Of a stretch of 64,000 nt of DNA, positions 24,830 through 34,449 are shown in pieces. The stretch is taken from NCBI GenBank assembly GCA_958410215.1, contig CATYOF010000001.1, positions 199,205 through 263,204 of the forward strand. Reading direction: 5' to 3'. Numbering within the stretch: the stretch's first letter is position 1; each line of letters begins with the position of its first letter. The position numbers and the translations under genes were made by a program. Source of the DNA: an uncultured Cryptobacterium sp. (lineage in GTDB: Bacteria; Actinomycetota; Coriobacteriia; Coriobacteriales; Eggerthellaceae). The notes beneath the pieces are model-generated. The model did not search any database. It saw only the letters and a program-made list of their open reading frames with translations, and was not told where the DNA came from.

Positions 24830-26929
24830 CTAAAATTCGATATTTCCCTCTTCGAAATGATGCCCCTGGGCTTTTTTAGCAGCGCGAATCAAGAATTCTT
24901 GATTATTGTTCGTTTGCTGAAGTGCCTTTACCAAAGATTCCATCGCGCGTTCAGTATTGTTGCGGTTAGCCAGAATACGACGTACCGCCCAAATAAGAGG
25001 AGCTTCTTGAGGATCGATAAGCAAATCTTCACGACGCGTACCAGAAGCGACCGGATCAATAGCAGGGAAAATACGCCTGTCAGCCAGCTGACGATCCAGC
25101 TTTACTTCCATGTTGCCCGTGCCCTTGAATTCCTCAAAGATTACTTCATCCATCTTGGAACCAGTTTCAATAAGAGCAGACGCCAAAATAGTTAGACTGC
25201 CGCCCCCTTCAATGTTTCGAGCGGCACCCAAGAATTTCTTAGGAGGATACAGCGCCGTAGAATCTACACCGCCAGACAAAATGCGGCCCGATGCAGGTTG
25301 CGCCAAGTTATAAGCACGAGCAAGACGCGTAAGTGAATCAAGCAGAATAACAACATCTTGACCGTTTTCTACCAAGCGCTTTGCACGTTCAATTACCAAT
25401 TCCGAAACCGCAATATGGTTTTCGCTGGGCATATCAAAGGTAGAAGAAATTACTTCACCGTGAATAGAACGTTCCATATCGGTAACTTCTTCAGGACGTT
25501 CATCCACGAGCAAGCACATAAGGTGCACTTCAGGATTATTTGCCGCAATTGAAGCAGCAATATCCTTCAAAATGGTAGTTTTGCCAGCCTTAGGAGGTGA
25601 AACAATCAAACCACGCTGGCCTTTACCAATAGGGGCACACAAGTCAATCACACGTGCGGTAATAGTTGATTTGCCATGCTCTAAAACAAGGCGTTCATCA
25701 GGAAAAACTGGCGTCAGATCAGCAAAGCGAACACGCTTGCCTAAATCTTCAAAGGCAATACCGTTGACCGTATCTACACGTTGCAAGGCAGCATACTTTT
25801 CGTTAGGACGGGCAGGACGAGTTTGACCCGTTACGTAGTCGCCCTTACGCAAACCATTACGACGAATGGTTGCCATGCCTACATACACATCATCTTCACT
25901 GGGTAAATAACCGTGCGTACGCAAGAAGCCATAACCATCGGAAAGAATATCCAAAATACCGGCGGTTTCCTCAAAGCCTTCCGCTTTAATACTGGCAGCG
26001 AATACTGCCTCCACCAGCTCGGCTTTTTTAAGTCCCTTATGTTCAATTTCGAGCTCTTCTGCACGAGCACGCAATTCCGCTACTTTAAGCTTTGCAAGAT
26101 CGTCCTTGGAAGTTTGAGGAATAACGGGTTCACGCCTGTTTTGCTGATGAGCACGACGAGAACGGAAATGACCGCCTTTTTGCTGAGCAGCATTTTTCTG
26201 GTGATTATTCTTAGAATAGCTACGCTGCTTGCGTGAAGAACCGTGGCTTTCATCGGACTCAGAGGCTTCTTCGTTGCGAGGCTTCCTGCCACGTTGTTTG
26301 CGAGCAGGAACTTCTTGTGCAGTATCTTCATGCGTTGAGTCTTCGCTTTTCGATGAATCCTCATTGGTCGCACGCGCGCTATCGCTTGAAGCGCTATCGC
26401 CCGAAGCCACCTGGCCTTCTGGTGCCTCGCCCGCATCGTTTGCAGAAGTGCGTTCTTCAGCAGAGCCAGACTCTTGTTCTGTCCCCACTGCATCTTCCGT
26501 TTTAGTTTTACGGGTGGTCCTTCTTTTGCGCACAGGCTTTTCAGCTTCTGCATCTCCCGCAGCCTGATGTGCTTTTGCATCAGATTGCGCAGCATCAAGT
26601 ACGGCCGCTACCACAACATCGCTTAAAGCACTGCCCACTTGGACAGGAGCTAAAGCAGGAGCTTCAAGGGAAGCTCCTGACCCATCAGAGCTTTGTTCAT
26701 CCTTTGAATCTGCTGCTTTTTTACTGGTGGTTTTGCGCGTGCGCGTCGCGCGCTTCTTCTTGGGTTCTTCTGAAGATTTTGCAGCGCCCGAATCTTCTTC
26801 TGCTGTTGTTGCGGACGCTGTCGCTTCAGGCTGCGCGCCTTCCGCCGTTGCTTTCGTAGCACGACGGCGGTAGGTACGCTTTGGTTTTACTTCTTCTGAT
26901 ACTGATTCTTCAGTTACGGAATCACTCAT
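24830..26929 (-). CDS. rho: Transcription termination factor Rho with long disordered N-terminus
   Basis: A 699-residue RNA helicase/ATPase that ends transcription. The first ~255 residues are disordered and charged: Ala/Glu/Ser/Lys units, RRRATKATA, KKRATRTRKTTSKK, and then RKQRGRKPRNEE and RSRRAHQQNRR. Then come the RhoN helix bundle (LKVAELRARAEELEIEHKG), the cold-shock-like RNA site (GYGFLRTHGYLPSEDDVYVG), Walker A (PPKAGKTTILKDIA, ~443) and Walker B (VVILLDSLTRLARAYN). The family core is ~420 residues; extended N-termini are common in Actinobacteria and enlarge RNA binding. The ATG at 26929 overlaps the preceding stop in ATGA, so translation is coupled to the aldolase gene. Confidence 0.95.
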   Translation of the reverse strand: MSDSVTEESVSEEVKPKRTYRRRATKATAEGAQPEATASATTAEEDSGAAKSSEEPKKKRATRTRKTTSKKAADSKDEQSSDGSGASLEAPALAPVQVGSALSDVVVAAVLDAAQSDAKAHQAAGDAEAEKPVRKRRTTRKTKTEDAVGTEQESGSAEERTSANDAGEAPEGQVASGDSASSDSARATNEDSSKSEDSTHEDTAQEVPARKQRGRKPRNEEASESDESHGSSRKQRSYSKNNHQKNAAQQKGGHFRSRRAHQQNRREPVIPQTSKDDLAKLKVAELRARAEELEIEHKGLKKAELVEAVFAASIKAEGFEETAGILDILSDGYGFLRTHGYLPSEDDVYVGMATIRRNGLRKGDYVTGQTRPARPNEKYAALQRVDTVNGIAFEDLGKRVRFADLTPVFPDERLVLEHGKSTITARVIDLCAPIGKGQRGLIVSPPKAGKTTILKDIAASIAANNPEVHLMCLLVDERPEEVTDMERSIHGEVISSTFDMPSENHIAVSELVIERAKRLVENGQDVVILLDSLTRLARAYNLAQPASGRILSGGVDSTALYPPKKFLGAARNIEGGGSLTILASALIETGSKMDEVIFEEFKGTGNMEVKLDRQLADRRIFPAIDPVASGTRREDLLIDPQEAPLIWAVRRILANRNNTERAMESLVKALQQTNNNQEFLIRAAKKAQGHHFEEGNIEF

Positions 26930-27606
26930 GCGTTTTGAACTTTCTCCCAATCCTTAAGGAATGCATCTAAGCCGCGATCCGTCAAAGGGTGCTCGATGCA
27001 TTTTTTCAATACATTAAAGGGAACCGTTGCAATATCTGCGCCCATTAAAGCAGCCTGAGCAACATGGTTCGCGCTGCGGATAGAAGCAGCAATTACTTCA
27101 ATTTGTTCGCCATTTACGGTGTTTTCCGTAAAGTCGTAATTGTTGAGAGCAGAAACAATATTGGCTACCTGATCGAGACCATCTTCGGAAATGTCGTCAA
27201 AGCGACCAATAAAGGGGCTTACATAACGAGCACCTGCACGAGCAGCCATGATAGCCTGAGGAACCGTGAAGCACAAGGTCATATTTACTGGAATTCCTTC
27301 AGAAGCCAGTACCTTAGTTGCGGCAAGGCCTTCAATCATAGTAGGAACTTTAACTACTACGTTAGGTGCAATTGCTGCCAGTTCGCGACCATCCTTAATA
27401 ATTTCATCGCGCGTCATAGCAACCGATTCAGCCGAAACAGGGCCATCCACAATTTCACAAATGCGAGCAATGTGATCATGGAAGTCGGCAAGTTTACCAC
27501 CAATACGAGAATACAGCGTAGGATTTGTGGTTACGCCTGCGAGCGCACCCCAACTTGCCGCTTCTTTGATCTCGTCAAGATCAGCGGTATCGAGAAAGAA
27601 TTTCAC
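26926..27606 (-). CDS. Transaldolase-like / fructose-6-phosphate aldolase
   Basis: A 226-residue TIM-barrel aldolase of the short transaldolase (TalC/FSA) group. MKFFLDTADLDEI and GVTTNPTL open the barrel, Lys86 in VVVKVPTM is the Schiff-base residue, and NMTLCFTVPQAIMAARAGARYVSPFIGR is the signature block. It either moves dihydroxyacetone units in the non-oxidative pentose phosphate pathway or cleaves fructose 6-phosphate; the sequence alone does not decide. The start is GTG at 27606 behind a perfect AGGAGG. The stop overlaps rho by four bases, an unusual coupling of carbon metabolism and termination factor. Confidence 0.9.
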   Translation of the reverse strand: MKFFLDTADLDEIKEAASWGALAGVTTNPTLYSRIGGKLADFHDHIARICEIVDGPVSAESVAMTRDEIIKDGRELAAIAPNVVVKVPTMIEGLAATKVLASEGIPVNMTLCFTVPQAIMAARAGARYVSPFIGRFDDISEDGLDQVANIVSALNNYDFTENTVNGEQIEVIAASIRSANHVAQAALMGADIATVPFNVLKKCIEHPLTDRGLDAFLKDWEKVQNA

Positions 27607-27723
27607 GAGAGTCCTCCTAAATCAGACTTCAACACACAGCTTGCCCACAAGAACGGGCACCCATTGAAACAGCTGTTTGTAAAAGGGGGATTGAATAAGA
27701 CAAAACCATAGTACTCAAACAAA

Positions 27724-28575
27724 TTAGCATGCGCAAGCGTAGAAAAATTCAATCTCCTTTTTATAACCTGGTAATTCGTTTGGCGTTTCCAAAATGCAGG
27801 GCAATCCTATCAATTTTGGATGCATTACCACCCGCACAAGAGCATCGGCTCCAATTTCCCCTTCTCCAATGCGCGCATGACGGTCTTTATGGGATCCTTT
27901 TGGATTCAATGAATCATTGATATGAAGCGCACGCAATCTATCAAGACCAATCACCGAATCGAAGTGATCAAGCACCCCTTCCAAGTCATTGACTAGGTCA
28001 TATCCTGCATCCCACACATGACAGGTATCCAAACAAACACCCACTTTTTCAGACAGCTGCACCTTTTCTATGATGGCAGCTATTTCTTCAAAGGTGGAGC
28101 CAACTTCGCTTCCCTTGCCTGCCATAGTTTCAAGTAAAAACGTAGTGGTTTGATCGGCGCGCAAAACCGTATTCAACACTTCTGCGATTTGCTCAATGCC
28201 AGCCTCTACGCCCTGCCCTACATGTGAACCTGGATGTATGTTAAACAACTGATTTGGCGTATATTCCATACGTTGCAAATCTTCCGCCAAAGCCTGAAAA
28301 GCAAATTCACGAACACTTTCTTTAGCGGAACAGGGATTTACCGTATACGACCCATGTGCCACTATCTGAGAAATTCCCGCTTGGCGTGCCGCTTCGTGAA
28401 AGGCTTGTATATCAGTTGGATCGATGGGTTTTGCCTTACCCCCACGAGGATTACGCGTAAAAAACGCAAAGGTGTGCGCACCGATACTCTGCGCTGTTTT
28501 CGCCATAGCTTCATAGCCGCCTGCCGAAGAAAGATGGCAGCCCATTACTAATTCGGGTTTACGATTCGTGTGCAC
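27724..28575 (-). CDS. nfo: Endonuclease IV (AP endonuclease)
   Basis: A 283-residue TIM-barrel nuclease with a three-zinc site that incises DNA 5' of abasic sites. Seen are GCHLSSAGGYEAMA, VAHGSYTVNPCS, FNIHPGSHVG, LLETMAGKGSEVG, GVCLDTCHVWDAGYD, LHINDSLNPKGSHKDRHARIGEG and ILETPNE, covering the His/Glu/Asp zinc ligands. The likely start is GTG at 28575, which overlaps the recN stop by 17 bases; an in-frame ATG ten codons on (MGCHLSS) is the alternative. Pairing with recN makes a small base-damage and break-repair unit. Confidence 0.93.
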   Translation of the reverse strand: MHTNRKPELVMGCHLSSAGGYEAMAKTAQSIGAHTFAFFTRNPRGGKAKPIDPTDIQAFHEAARQAGISQIVAHGSYTVNPCSAKESVREFAFQALAEDLQRMEYTPNQLFNIHPGSHVGQGVEAGIEQIAEVLNTVLRADQTTTFLLETMAGKGSEVGSTFEEIAAIIEKVQLSEKVGVCLDTCHVWDAGYDLVNDLEGVLDHFDSVIGLDRLRALHINDSLNPKGSHKDRHARIGEGEIGADALVRVVMHPKLIGLPCILETPNELPGYKKEIEFFYACAC

Positions 28576-30199
28576 TTACTTTTCGCTCCTCCAATAATTC
28601 ACGCGCATGCGCCAGCGAAACACTGTTTACTTCACCCGAAAGCATACGGGCAATTTCTTCAACGCGTTCTTCTTCATTTAGTACCGAAAGGTTGGTTTCT
28701 GGATGGTCGCCACCCTGCTTTCTTACCGCATAGTGAACAGTGCCGCATACCGCAACCTGAGGAAGATGGGTAACCACAATAACCTGGTGCGTTTTGGCTA
28801 GATCAACCAATACCTCTGCCAAGCTACGCGCTGTTTGGCCGCCTACCCCAGCATCAATTTCGTCAAACACCAGCGTATCGACTTTGTCGCTTTCACCAAG
28901 TACCACTTTAAGCGCAAGCATAATGCGGCTCATTTCGCCACCAGAAGCTATCTTCTGCAACCGCTGAGGTTTTAATCCTTCTCCTGCGGCGTATAAAAAT
29001 TCGCACGTGTGTGGACCCCACGCATCCCACTGGCTTCGTTCCAGATCGACTAACGGCGCTTCAAGTTTTGCAGAGCCCATTTCTAAGTGAGTCATTTGCG
29101 CGTGCACCTGCTCCAAGAATTGGGGAAGCACTTCACTGCGCGCCTGTCGCAACTTGCTTGCGGCATCTTGCAAGGCAGCTTCCGCTTGAGCACGCTTTTC
29201 CTGGGCGCGTGCAATCAGCTCGTCCCTTCCCTCGTATTCGGCAAGTTTAGCCTCATACATCCGACGATGTTCAAATACTTCTTCCATACGAGGACCAAAT
29301 CCACGCATCAAACCCTGCAAAGATGCCATTCGGTTCTGCGCTTCTTCTAGTTCTTCTCCCGAATAATCTATCTGATCGCGATAGGTTGCCATACTACGGC
29401 CCACTTCTTCCAAGTTAAAGTAGGCCTCACGAACGAAAGAAACCTGCTCTTCAATGCTTACATCAACCGACACTATTTTTTCTAACGAGGCCAGAACCTC
29501 ATCGAGTTTTTCCAGCACTCCCCCAGAACCGCTTATACCCGATTGCGCCGCTGCCGATTCGCTCAACAACATTTCAGCATGTTCCAAACGGGGTAAAAGT
29601 TCCTGCAGGTCTTCGTATTCACCTTCTTGAGGATCCACCGCATCAATTTGTTCCAAAGCAAACCGCGCACGATCCAGCTCTACGCTATCGGCGGATTCCA
29701 AATCTATAAGCCTATCCAACTCCGCCTGTGCAGCTTCAACCGCTGAAAAACACGATTGATAGGCCTCCAAATAAGGTACTACCTTATTGCCCGCCCATAC
29801 ATCAAGAAGCTGACGCTGGTACACGGGCGAAAGCAAATGCTGATGCTCATGCTGCCCGCATAAATCCACCTGACTTCCAATACGTGCAGCCAATTCCTTT
29901 ACAGAAGCCAAAGAGCCATCAATGCTTACCTTAGACCTTCCCGTTACACCTACACGACGAGTTGCCACCACGCCTTCTTCTTCACCTTCGAAAAAGAAGC
30001 GGCCTTCAACCCGAAGCTCATTACTTCCTTCACGCACCAGGCTCGCATCCGAACGTTCCCCCACCAGAAGTTTTAAGGCGTTAAGGAGTGCAGTTTTACC
30101 CGTACCTGTTTCGCCCGTTATAACCGTAAGACTTTCACTCGGCACAAAATGCGCTTCATGGATAAGAGCAACATCGCAAATATGGATTTCATCAATCAT
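28559..30199 (-). CDS. recN: DNA repair protein RecN
   Basis: A 546-residue SMC-like ATPase in double-strand break repair. Walker A (GETGTGKTALLNALKLL) lies at the N-terminus; a long coiled coil of Glu/Ala/Leu/Gln follows (~150-360). The C-terminal half-domain has the ABC signature IASGGEMSRIMLAL and Walker B TLVFDEIDAGVGGQTA, followed by VIVVTHLPQVA. The frame is open upstream, but the ATG at 30199 has AAGGAAC at good distance and starts MIDEIHICDVALI as in the family. It overlaps nfo at its end. Confidence 0.95.
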   Translation of the reverse strand: MIDEIHICDVALIHEAHFVPSESLTVITGETGTGKTALLNALKLLVGERSDASLVREGSNELRVEGRFFFEGEEEGVVATRRVGVTGRSKVSIDGSLASVKELAARIGSQVDLCGQHEHQHLLSPVYQRQLLDVWAGNKVVPYLEAYQSCFSAVEAAQAELDRLIDLESADSVELDRARFALEQIDAVDPQEGEYEDLQELLPRLEHAEMLLSESAAAQSGISGSGGVLEKLDEVLASLEKIVSVDVSIEEQVSFVREAYFNLEEVGRSMATYRDQIDYSGEELEEAQNRMASLQGLMRGFGPRMEEVFEHRRMYEAKLAEYEGRDELIARAQEKRAQAEAALQDAASKLRQARSEVLPQFLEQVHAQMTHLEMGSAKLEAPLVDLERSQWDAWGPHTCEFLYAAGEGLKPQRLQKIASGGEMSRIMLALKVVLGESDKVDTLVFDEIDAGVGGQTARSLAEVLVDLAKTHQVIVVTHLPQVAVCGTVHYAVRKQGGDHPETNLSVLNEEERVEEIARMLSGEVNSVSLAHARELLEERKVSAHES

Positions 30200-30419
30200 G
30201 AAAAGTTCCTTTTTTCGAACGGCAAACCGTACTCCCAATAGCGAACCATAATCGTTTCTTTATGCAACTCGTAAAATTCATGCCTTCTTTTTGATTCTAC
30301 ACAAGGAATCTCACATAAATCTTAAAAGAGCTCTAAAAGCAAAGCTTATGCGTAACCAGGTATGTTTTATACTAGAAGTTCCCGAAGGGAAAACTTACAA
30401 AAAAAGGAGGGGATCTACG

Positions 30420-31802
30420 GTGTCTTACGAATACCCATTACCTACCACTGCGTATCCTCTTCTTTCTTCCATTCCCAATCCTGTGCTTGAGGTAATGTCC
30501 TACCTTGAAGAAAGTGGATTTGAAGCCTGGATTGTAGGAGGCTTTGTGCGAGATGCTCTTCGTGGCGTTAAACCCCACGATGCTGATATTGCAACCAACG
30601 CTCGGTGGGAAACAGTCAAAAAAATTTCACTTGAGCATAATTGTCACGTTATTGAAACAGGCACCAAGCACGGAACTATTACCGTTATCAATCGGGGTTA
30701 TCCTCTTGAAATAACCACGTTTCGAAGTGAAACAGAATACGAAGACCACCGCCATCCCCGTGCGGTTACCTTTGTTTCTTCCATAACTGAAGATCTTGCG
30801 CGACGTGATTTTACTATTAATGCCATGGCTTTTCACCCTGTACGGGGTCTGATTGATCCCTACGAAGGACAGGCGGATTTACACCATCACATTATTCGTT
30901 GCGTCGGTAATCCCACACAGCGTTTCCGGGAAGATGCGCTTCGTATTGTACGCGCCTTACGCTTTGCTTCTCAACTGGGCTTTTCCCTTGCTATAGATAC
31001 CGAAAATGCTCTTTTCGATCAGGCTTCAACGTTATCGCATGTTGCAGGAGAACGTCTAGCAGTTGAGCTTGAAGGTATGCTTTGCGGAGATGCCATTCGT
31101 TCAGTTTTGGTAACATACGCTGATATTTTAAGCGTCATAATTCCGCAGCTCCATGTTATGAAAGGCTTTGACCAGCACAGCCGTTGGCATATTTACGATG
31201 TTCTTGAACATACCGCCTGCGTAGTGGAAAACACCCCACCTAAGCCACTCGTGCGCTGGGCAGCACTTTTTCATGACGCGGGAAAGCCCGATACTTTTTT
31301 CCGAGACAAAAACGGCATTGGTCATATGCCAGGACATCCCCTGGCAAGCATTGAGCATTTACGCAAAGCAGCAAAGCGTCTCCACTTTAGTCGCAAGCGC
31401 CTTCATGATTTAGAGCTGCTTGTGCGCTACCACGATGACCACCCTGCTCCCACTCGTCAAGATGTCCGTATTTTGTTTGCAAAACTCGAAGAAAATGAAC
31501 AGCTTTTCCATGTCATGTGCGATCTTATGCGAGGCGACGCACTGGGGCAGGCATCCTTTAGTCATAAGCGTGTTAAAACCATCGATGAAGTTGAACGAAT
31601 TTTTAACGAAATGTGCTCTGAAGGGGCTTGTCTTTCCGTGCATGATTTACCCATCACCGGAAAAGATATCGTAGAACTTGGTGTTCCCGAGGGTCCTCAA
31701 GTGGGCTTACTCTTAAGTGAAGTATTCGCTGCTGTTGCGCGAGAAGAAATTGCTGTTGATCGCGATGAGCTTCTTACCTATGTGGAAAAGATTATGCATT
31801 AG
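30420..31802 (+). CDS. cca: tRNA nucleotidyltransferase (CCA-adding or poly(A)-polymerase type)
   Basis: A 460-residue class II nucleotidyltransferase. The head domain shows WIVGGFVRDALRG with HDADIAT (catalytic carboxylates), the RRDFTINAMAF motif, the neck block RFREDALRIVRALRFASQLGF and a C-terminal HD phosphohydrolase domain (ALFHDAGKPDTF, RYHDDHP). It repairs or completes tRNA 3' CCA ends; the tRNA-Thr in this window encodes its CCA, so repair may dominate. The start was moved from an earlier in-frame ATG to GTG 30420 because a very strong AGGAGGGG lies just upstream. It is the only long plus-strand gene of the region and is divergent from recN. Confidence 0.92.
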   Translation: MSYEYPLPTTAYPLLSSIPNPVLEVMSYLEESGFEAWIVGGFVRDALRGVKPHDADIATNARWETVKKISLEHNCHVIETGTKHGTITVINRGYPLEITTFRSETEYEDHRHPRAVTFVSSITEDLARRDFTINAMAFHPVRGLIDPYEGQADLHHHIIRCVGNPTQRFREDALRIVRALRFASQLGFSLAIDTENALFDQASTLSHVAGERLAVELEGMLCGDAIRSVLVTYADILSVIIPQLHVMKGFDQHSRWHIYDVLEHTACVVENTPPKPLVRWAALFHDAGKPDTFFRDKNGIGHMPGHPLASIEHLRKAAKRLHFSRKRLHDLELLVRYHDDHPAPTRQDVRILFAKLEENEQLFHVMCDLMRGDALGQASFSHKRVKTIDEVERIFNEMCSEGACLSVHDLPITGKDIVELGVPEGPQVGLLLSEVFAAVAREEIAVDRDELLTYVEKIMH

Positions 31803-31912
31803 TACCATCACACATTCGTTTAGCTTAAGTGAATATGAACCAACGCAATTAAGAAACTTCAAAAGTTTCCCAGTAAATTAAGCAAACAATCACAGCAAGA
31901 TATTATTCGGCG

Positions 31913-32097
31913 CTGACAGTTTTCCGTTTCAAGGCGTTCGGAGCACAGCTTTTCTTTAGCGCCTTTAAAAAGCAGCCCCCGGTGTTCGAAGGAAATTGAT
32001 GGGATAGAAGAATCTATCGTCGAATCATTTCTGCTGCTTTATTTGCGTAAAAGAAAAGCGATGAAAAGCGCAGCGCCTTGAAACGGAAAACTGTCAG
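31913..32097. mobile_element. 185-bp near-palindromic element, MITE-like
   Basis: The ends are a perfect 24-bp inverted repeat (starting CTGACAGTTTTCCGTTTC at 31913-31936, complement at 32074-32097). Inside, matching arms continue with gaps (GCTTTTCTTT and AAAGCAGC blocks on the left, their complements on the right) to a small centre hairpin GATAG-AAGAAT-CTATC near 32010. There is no open reading frame of note. The whole piece can form one long imperfect hairpin. It fills most of the 328-base gap between cca and thiD. No clear target duplication is visible. It could alternatively be a bidirectional terminator or a structured RNA. Confidence 0.6.
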
Positions 32098-32130
32098 TGT
32101 CATTGATTCATGTATTGTCGATTTCGACAC

Positions 32131-32928
32131 TTAGGCATTTGCGCCATAAGCCCACATATGATTCACCGGTCCAAAGCCCTTACCTAAATCCAAATCGTGA
32201 ATAAGCGCACCCGTTAAATAGCGCTTCGCACGTTCTACCGCATCTTCAAGCGACAATCCCTTAGCTAAATAGGCAGCAATGGCCGAAGAAAGTGTGCAAC
32301 CAGTACCGTGGGTGTTTTGTGTTTTTACGTGTTTTTCACCAAACCACGTAACTTCATCCTCGCTTAATACCAGTACATCATCAGCGCAGCCCGCAAGGTG
32401 TCCGCCTTTTACCAGCACGGCACGCGCACCCCGTCGGTAAAGCACAATACCTGCCGTTACCATATCCTCTTTTGTTTGAATCGTAATACCCGAAAGCACC
32501 TGAGCTTCGGGAATGTTAGGTGTTATCACTTCTGCAAGAGGAATCAATTCTTCTTTAACTGCTTGTACTGCCTCATCTTCCGAAAGCGAAGCCCCCGTTG
32601 TTGCAACCATAACAGGATCTAACACTACATGGGCTGCTTGCCAGGCCCGCAGTCCACGAGCTACTGCGTGCACTACTTCAGCATTAGGCAGCATTCCTAT
32701 TTTTACCGCATCAGGTTTGATGTCGGAAAACACGCTTTCAATTTGCTTGAATACAAACGAAGCATCAACGGGCATTACCCCTTGCACTCCTTGGGTATTT
32801 TGAGCGGTAAGAGCGGTAATAACCGTTTCCGCATACACCCCTAACGCTTCCATGGTTTTAATATCGGCCTGTATTCCTGCTCCACCGCTTGAATCCGATC
32901 CAGCAATGCTTAACCCACAAGGAATCAT
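32131..32928 (-). CDS. thiD: Hydroxymethylpyrimidine (phosphate) kinase
   Basis: A 265-residue ribokinase-fold kinase that phosphorylates HMP and HMP-P in thiamine synthesis. Signatures are LSIAGSDSSGGAGIQADIKT, the VLDPVMVATTGASL segment, LITPNIPEAQVL-type residues (VITPNIPEAQVLSG) and the anion hole HGTGCTLSSAIAAYLA. The ATG at 32928 with AAGGAAG is preferred over an open frame further upstream that runs into thiC. It starts 11 bases after the thiC stop, so it shares that riboswitch-controlled transcript. Confidence 0.94.
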   Translation of the reverse strand: MIPCGLSIAGSDSSGGAGIQADIKTMEALGVYAETVITALTAQNTQGVQGVMPVDASFVFKQIESVFSDIKPDAVKIGMLPNAEVVHAVARGLRAWQAAHVVLDPVMVATTGASLSEDEAVQAVKEELIPLAEVITPNIPEAQVLSGITIQTKEDMVTAGIVLYRRGARAVLVKGGHLAGCADDVLVLSEDEVTWFGEKHVKTQNTHGTGCTLSSAIAAYLAKGLSLEDAVERAKRYLTGALIHDLDLGKGFGPVNHMWAYGANA

Positions 32929-32939
32929 CAGTCTTCCTT

Positions 32940-34265
32940 TCAGTTGCTGTTTTCCTGATTGTCTTTCAGCTCGTCGCCTAAATCGATAACCAAACCATCC
33001 ATGATAGTGTTGACCGTACGTACAGCACACATTTTTCCGCACATAGTGCAGGTTCCTTCGTTTGAAGGCGGGGCGCTTTCGAAATACTTTCGAGGCTTTT
33101 CGGGGTCAAAAGCAAGCGAGAACATTTCTTCCCAATCAACCCGTCTACGTGCGTCACTCATACGATTGTCTATATCGCGCGCATGAGGGATTCCCTTGGC
33201 GATGTCTGCCGCATGGGCTGCAATCTTTGTTGCTATTAATCCTTCACGCACGTCGTTTGCATCAGGCAAGCGTAAATGTTCTGCGGGGGTTACATAGCAC
33301 AAAAAGTCTGCACCGTTAGAAGCCGCAATCGCACCACCAATTGCCGCCGTAATATGATCGTATCCAGGAGCAATATCGGTAACCAAAGGACCCAGCACAT
33401 AAAACGGTGCATTGTGGCACAGGCGTTTTTCTAACTTCATGTTGGCAGCAATTTCATCAAGAGCCATATGACCAGGCCCCTCAACCATTACCTGAACGCC
33501 CGCATCCCAAGCACGCTTGGTCAATTTACCTATTTCAATAAGCTCTGCAATTTGCCCCGCGTCACTTGCGTCATAGGTGCACCCCGGACGCATAGCGTCT
33601 CCAATACTGATGGTAACGTCATATTCGTGCAAAATTTCAAGCACTTCATCATAGTGTTCATAGAAAGGATTTTCGTTTCCCGTTGCTTCCATCCAGGCAA
33701 AAATAAGCGACCCGCCACGCGAAACAATATTCATCAAGCGGCCCGTTTCCTTGAAGGATTCAATAACCCGACGATTCATTCCCGCATGCACTGTTACAAA
33801 ATCTACGCCATCTTCGGCATGAGCACGAATTACATCCAAGAAATCCTGAGCGGTGATGCTAATCAGGGGCTTTTCTAAATACCCAATTGCATCATACATG
33901 GGAACCGTGCCAATCATGGCAGGAGACAAAGCAAGCAACTTGCGACGAAATTCACGCGTTTTACCGTGGTTGCTTAAATCCATAATTCCTTCGGCACCAA
34001 GTTCGATGGCAATACGAGCTTTTTCGAGCTCCATTTCCTCGTCCATCAAATCGCCCGAAATACCCAAGTTTACATTTACTTTGGTGCGCAGCCCTTCGCC
34101 AACCCCTTCAGGATCAAGAGTAGTGTGATTAATGTTTGCCGGAATAGCAATGCATCCCTTCGCAACCGCATCGCGAATTTCTTCAGGAGTTTTGTATTCT
34201 TTAGCGGCTACTGCCTTCATTTCAGGTGTGCAAATGCCTGCACGCGCCGCATCAATTTGCGTCAT
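32940..34265 (-). CDS. thiC: Phosphomethylpyrimidine synthase (short ThiC)
   Basis: A 441-residue radical SAM enzyme turning aminoimidazole ribotide into HMP-P. Blocks NINHTTLDPEGVGEGLRTKVN, MDLSNHGKTREFRR, DFVTVHAGMNRRV, SRGGSLIFAWM, SIGDAMRPGCTYDASD and VEGPGHMALDEI are visible. The noncanonical cluster motif, CTMCGKMC (CxxCxxxxC type), sits near the C-terminus. It lacks the extra N-terminal domain of the ~600-residue Proteobacterial form, as usual in anaerobes. The ATG at 34265 is directly preceded by the TPP riboswitch. Confidence 0.96.
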   Translation of the reverse strand: MTQIDAARAGICTPEMKAVAAKEYKTPEEIRDAVAKGCIAIPANINHTTLDPEGVGEGLRTKVNVNLGISGDLMDEEMELEKARIAIELGAEGIMDLSNHGKTREFRRKLLALSPAMIGTVPMYDAIGYLEKPLISITAQDFLDVIRAHAEDGVDFVTVHAGMNRRVIESFKETGRLMNIVSRGGSLIFAWMEATGNENPFYEHYDEVLEILHEYDVTISIGDAMRPGCTYDASDAGQIAELIEIGKLTKRAWDAGVQVMVEGPGHMALDEIAANMKLEKRLCHNAPFYVLGPLVTDIAPGYDHITAAIGGAIAASNGADFLCYVTPAEHLRLPDANDVREGLIATKIAAHAADIAKGIPHARDIDNRMSDARRRVDWEEMFSLAFDPEKPRKYFESAPPSNEGTCTMCGKMCAVRTVNTIMDGLVIDLGDELKDNQENSN

Positions 34266-34271
34266 AGTGAA

Positions 34272-34355
34272 TGCTCCCTTCGCTGGAATTATCCATATCA
34301 GGTTCAGAGGGTCGAAGCTTCCTGCTTCCTCTCAGCCAAATGTAGCTCCCCTTAT
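34272..34355 (-). promoter_or_regulatory. TPP (thi-box) riboswitch upstream of thiC
   Basis: The minus strand carries the classic conserved blocks in order: GGGGAGC, GGCTGAGAGGA, GACCCTCTGAACCTGAT, GGATAATTCCAGCG and AAGGGAGC. The 3' block AGGGAG is also the ribosome binding site, about seven bases before the ATG. There is no room for a terminator stem, so control is most likely on translation start of thiC-thiD. Confidence 0.95.
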
Positions 34356-34449
34356 GTAATGAAAGTATTGTAGTGCCCTTTCAACAATAAATCCCGCAGC
34401 TTCTGCAGACGTGACAAAATTGTCGTAAAGCGCCGCCTTATTTACCACA

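Noticed and set aside
26080..26598. Minus-strand 172-codon frame inside rho
   Set aside because: It is an alternative frame of the low-complexity N-terminus of rho; codon bias alone keeps it open.
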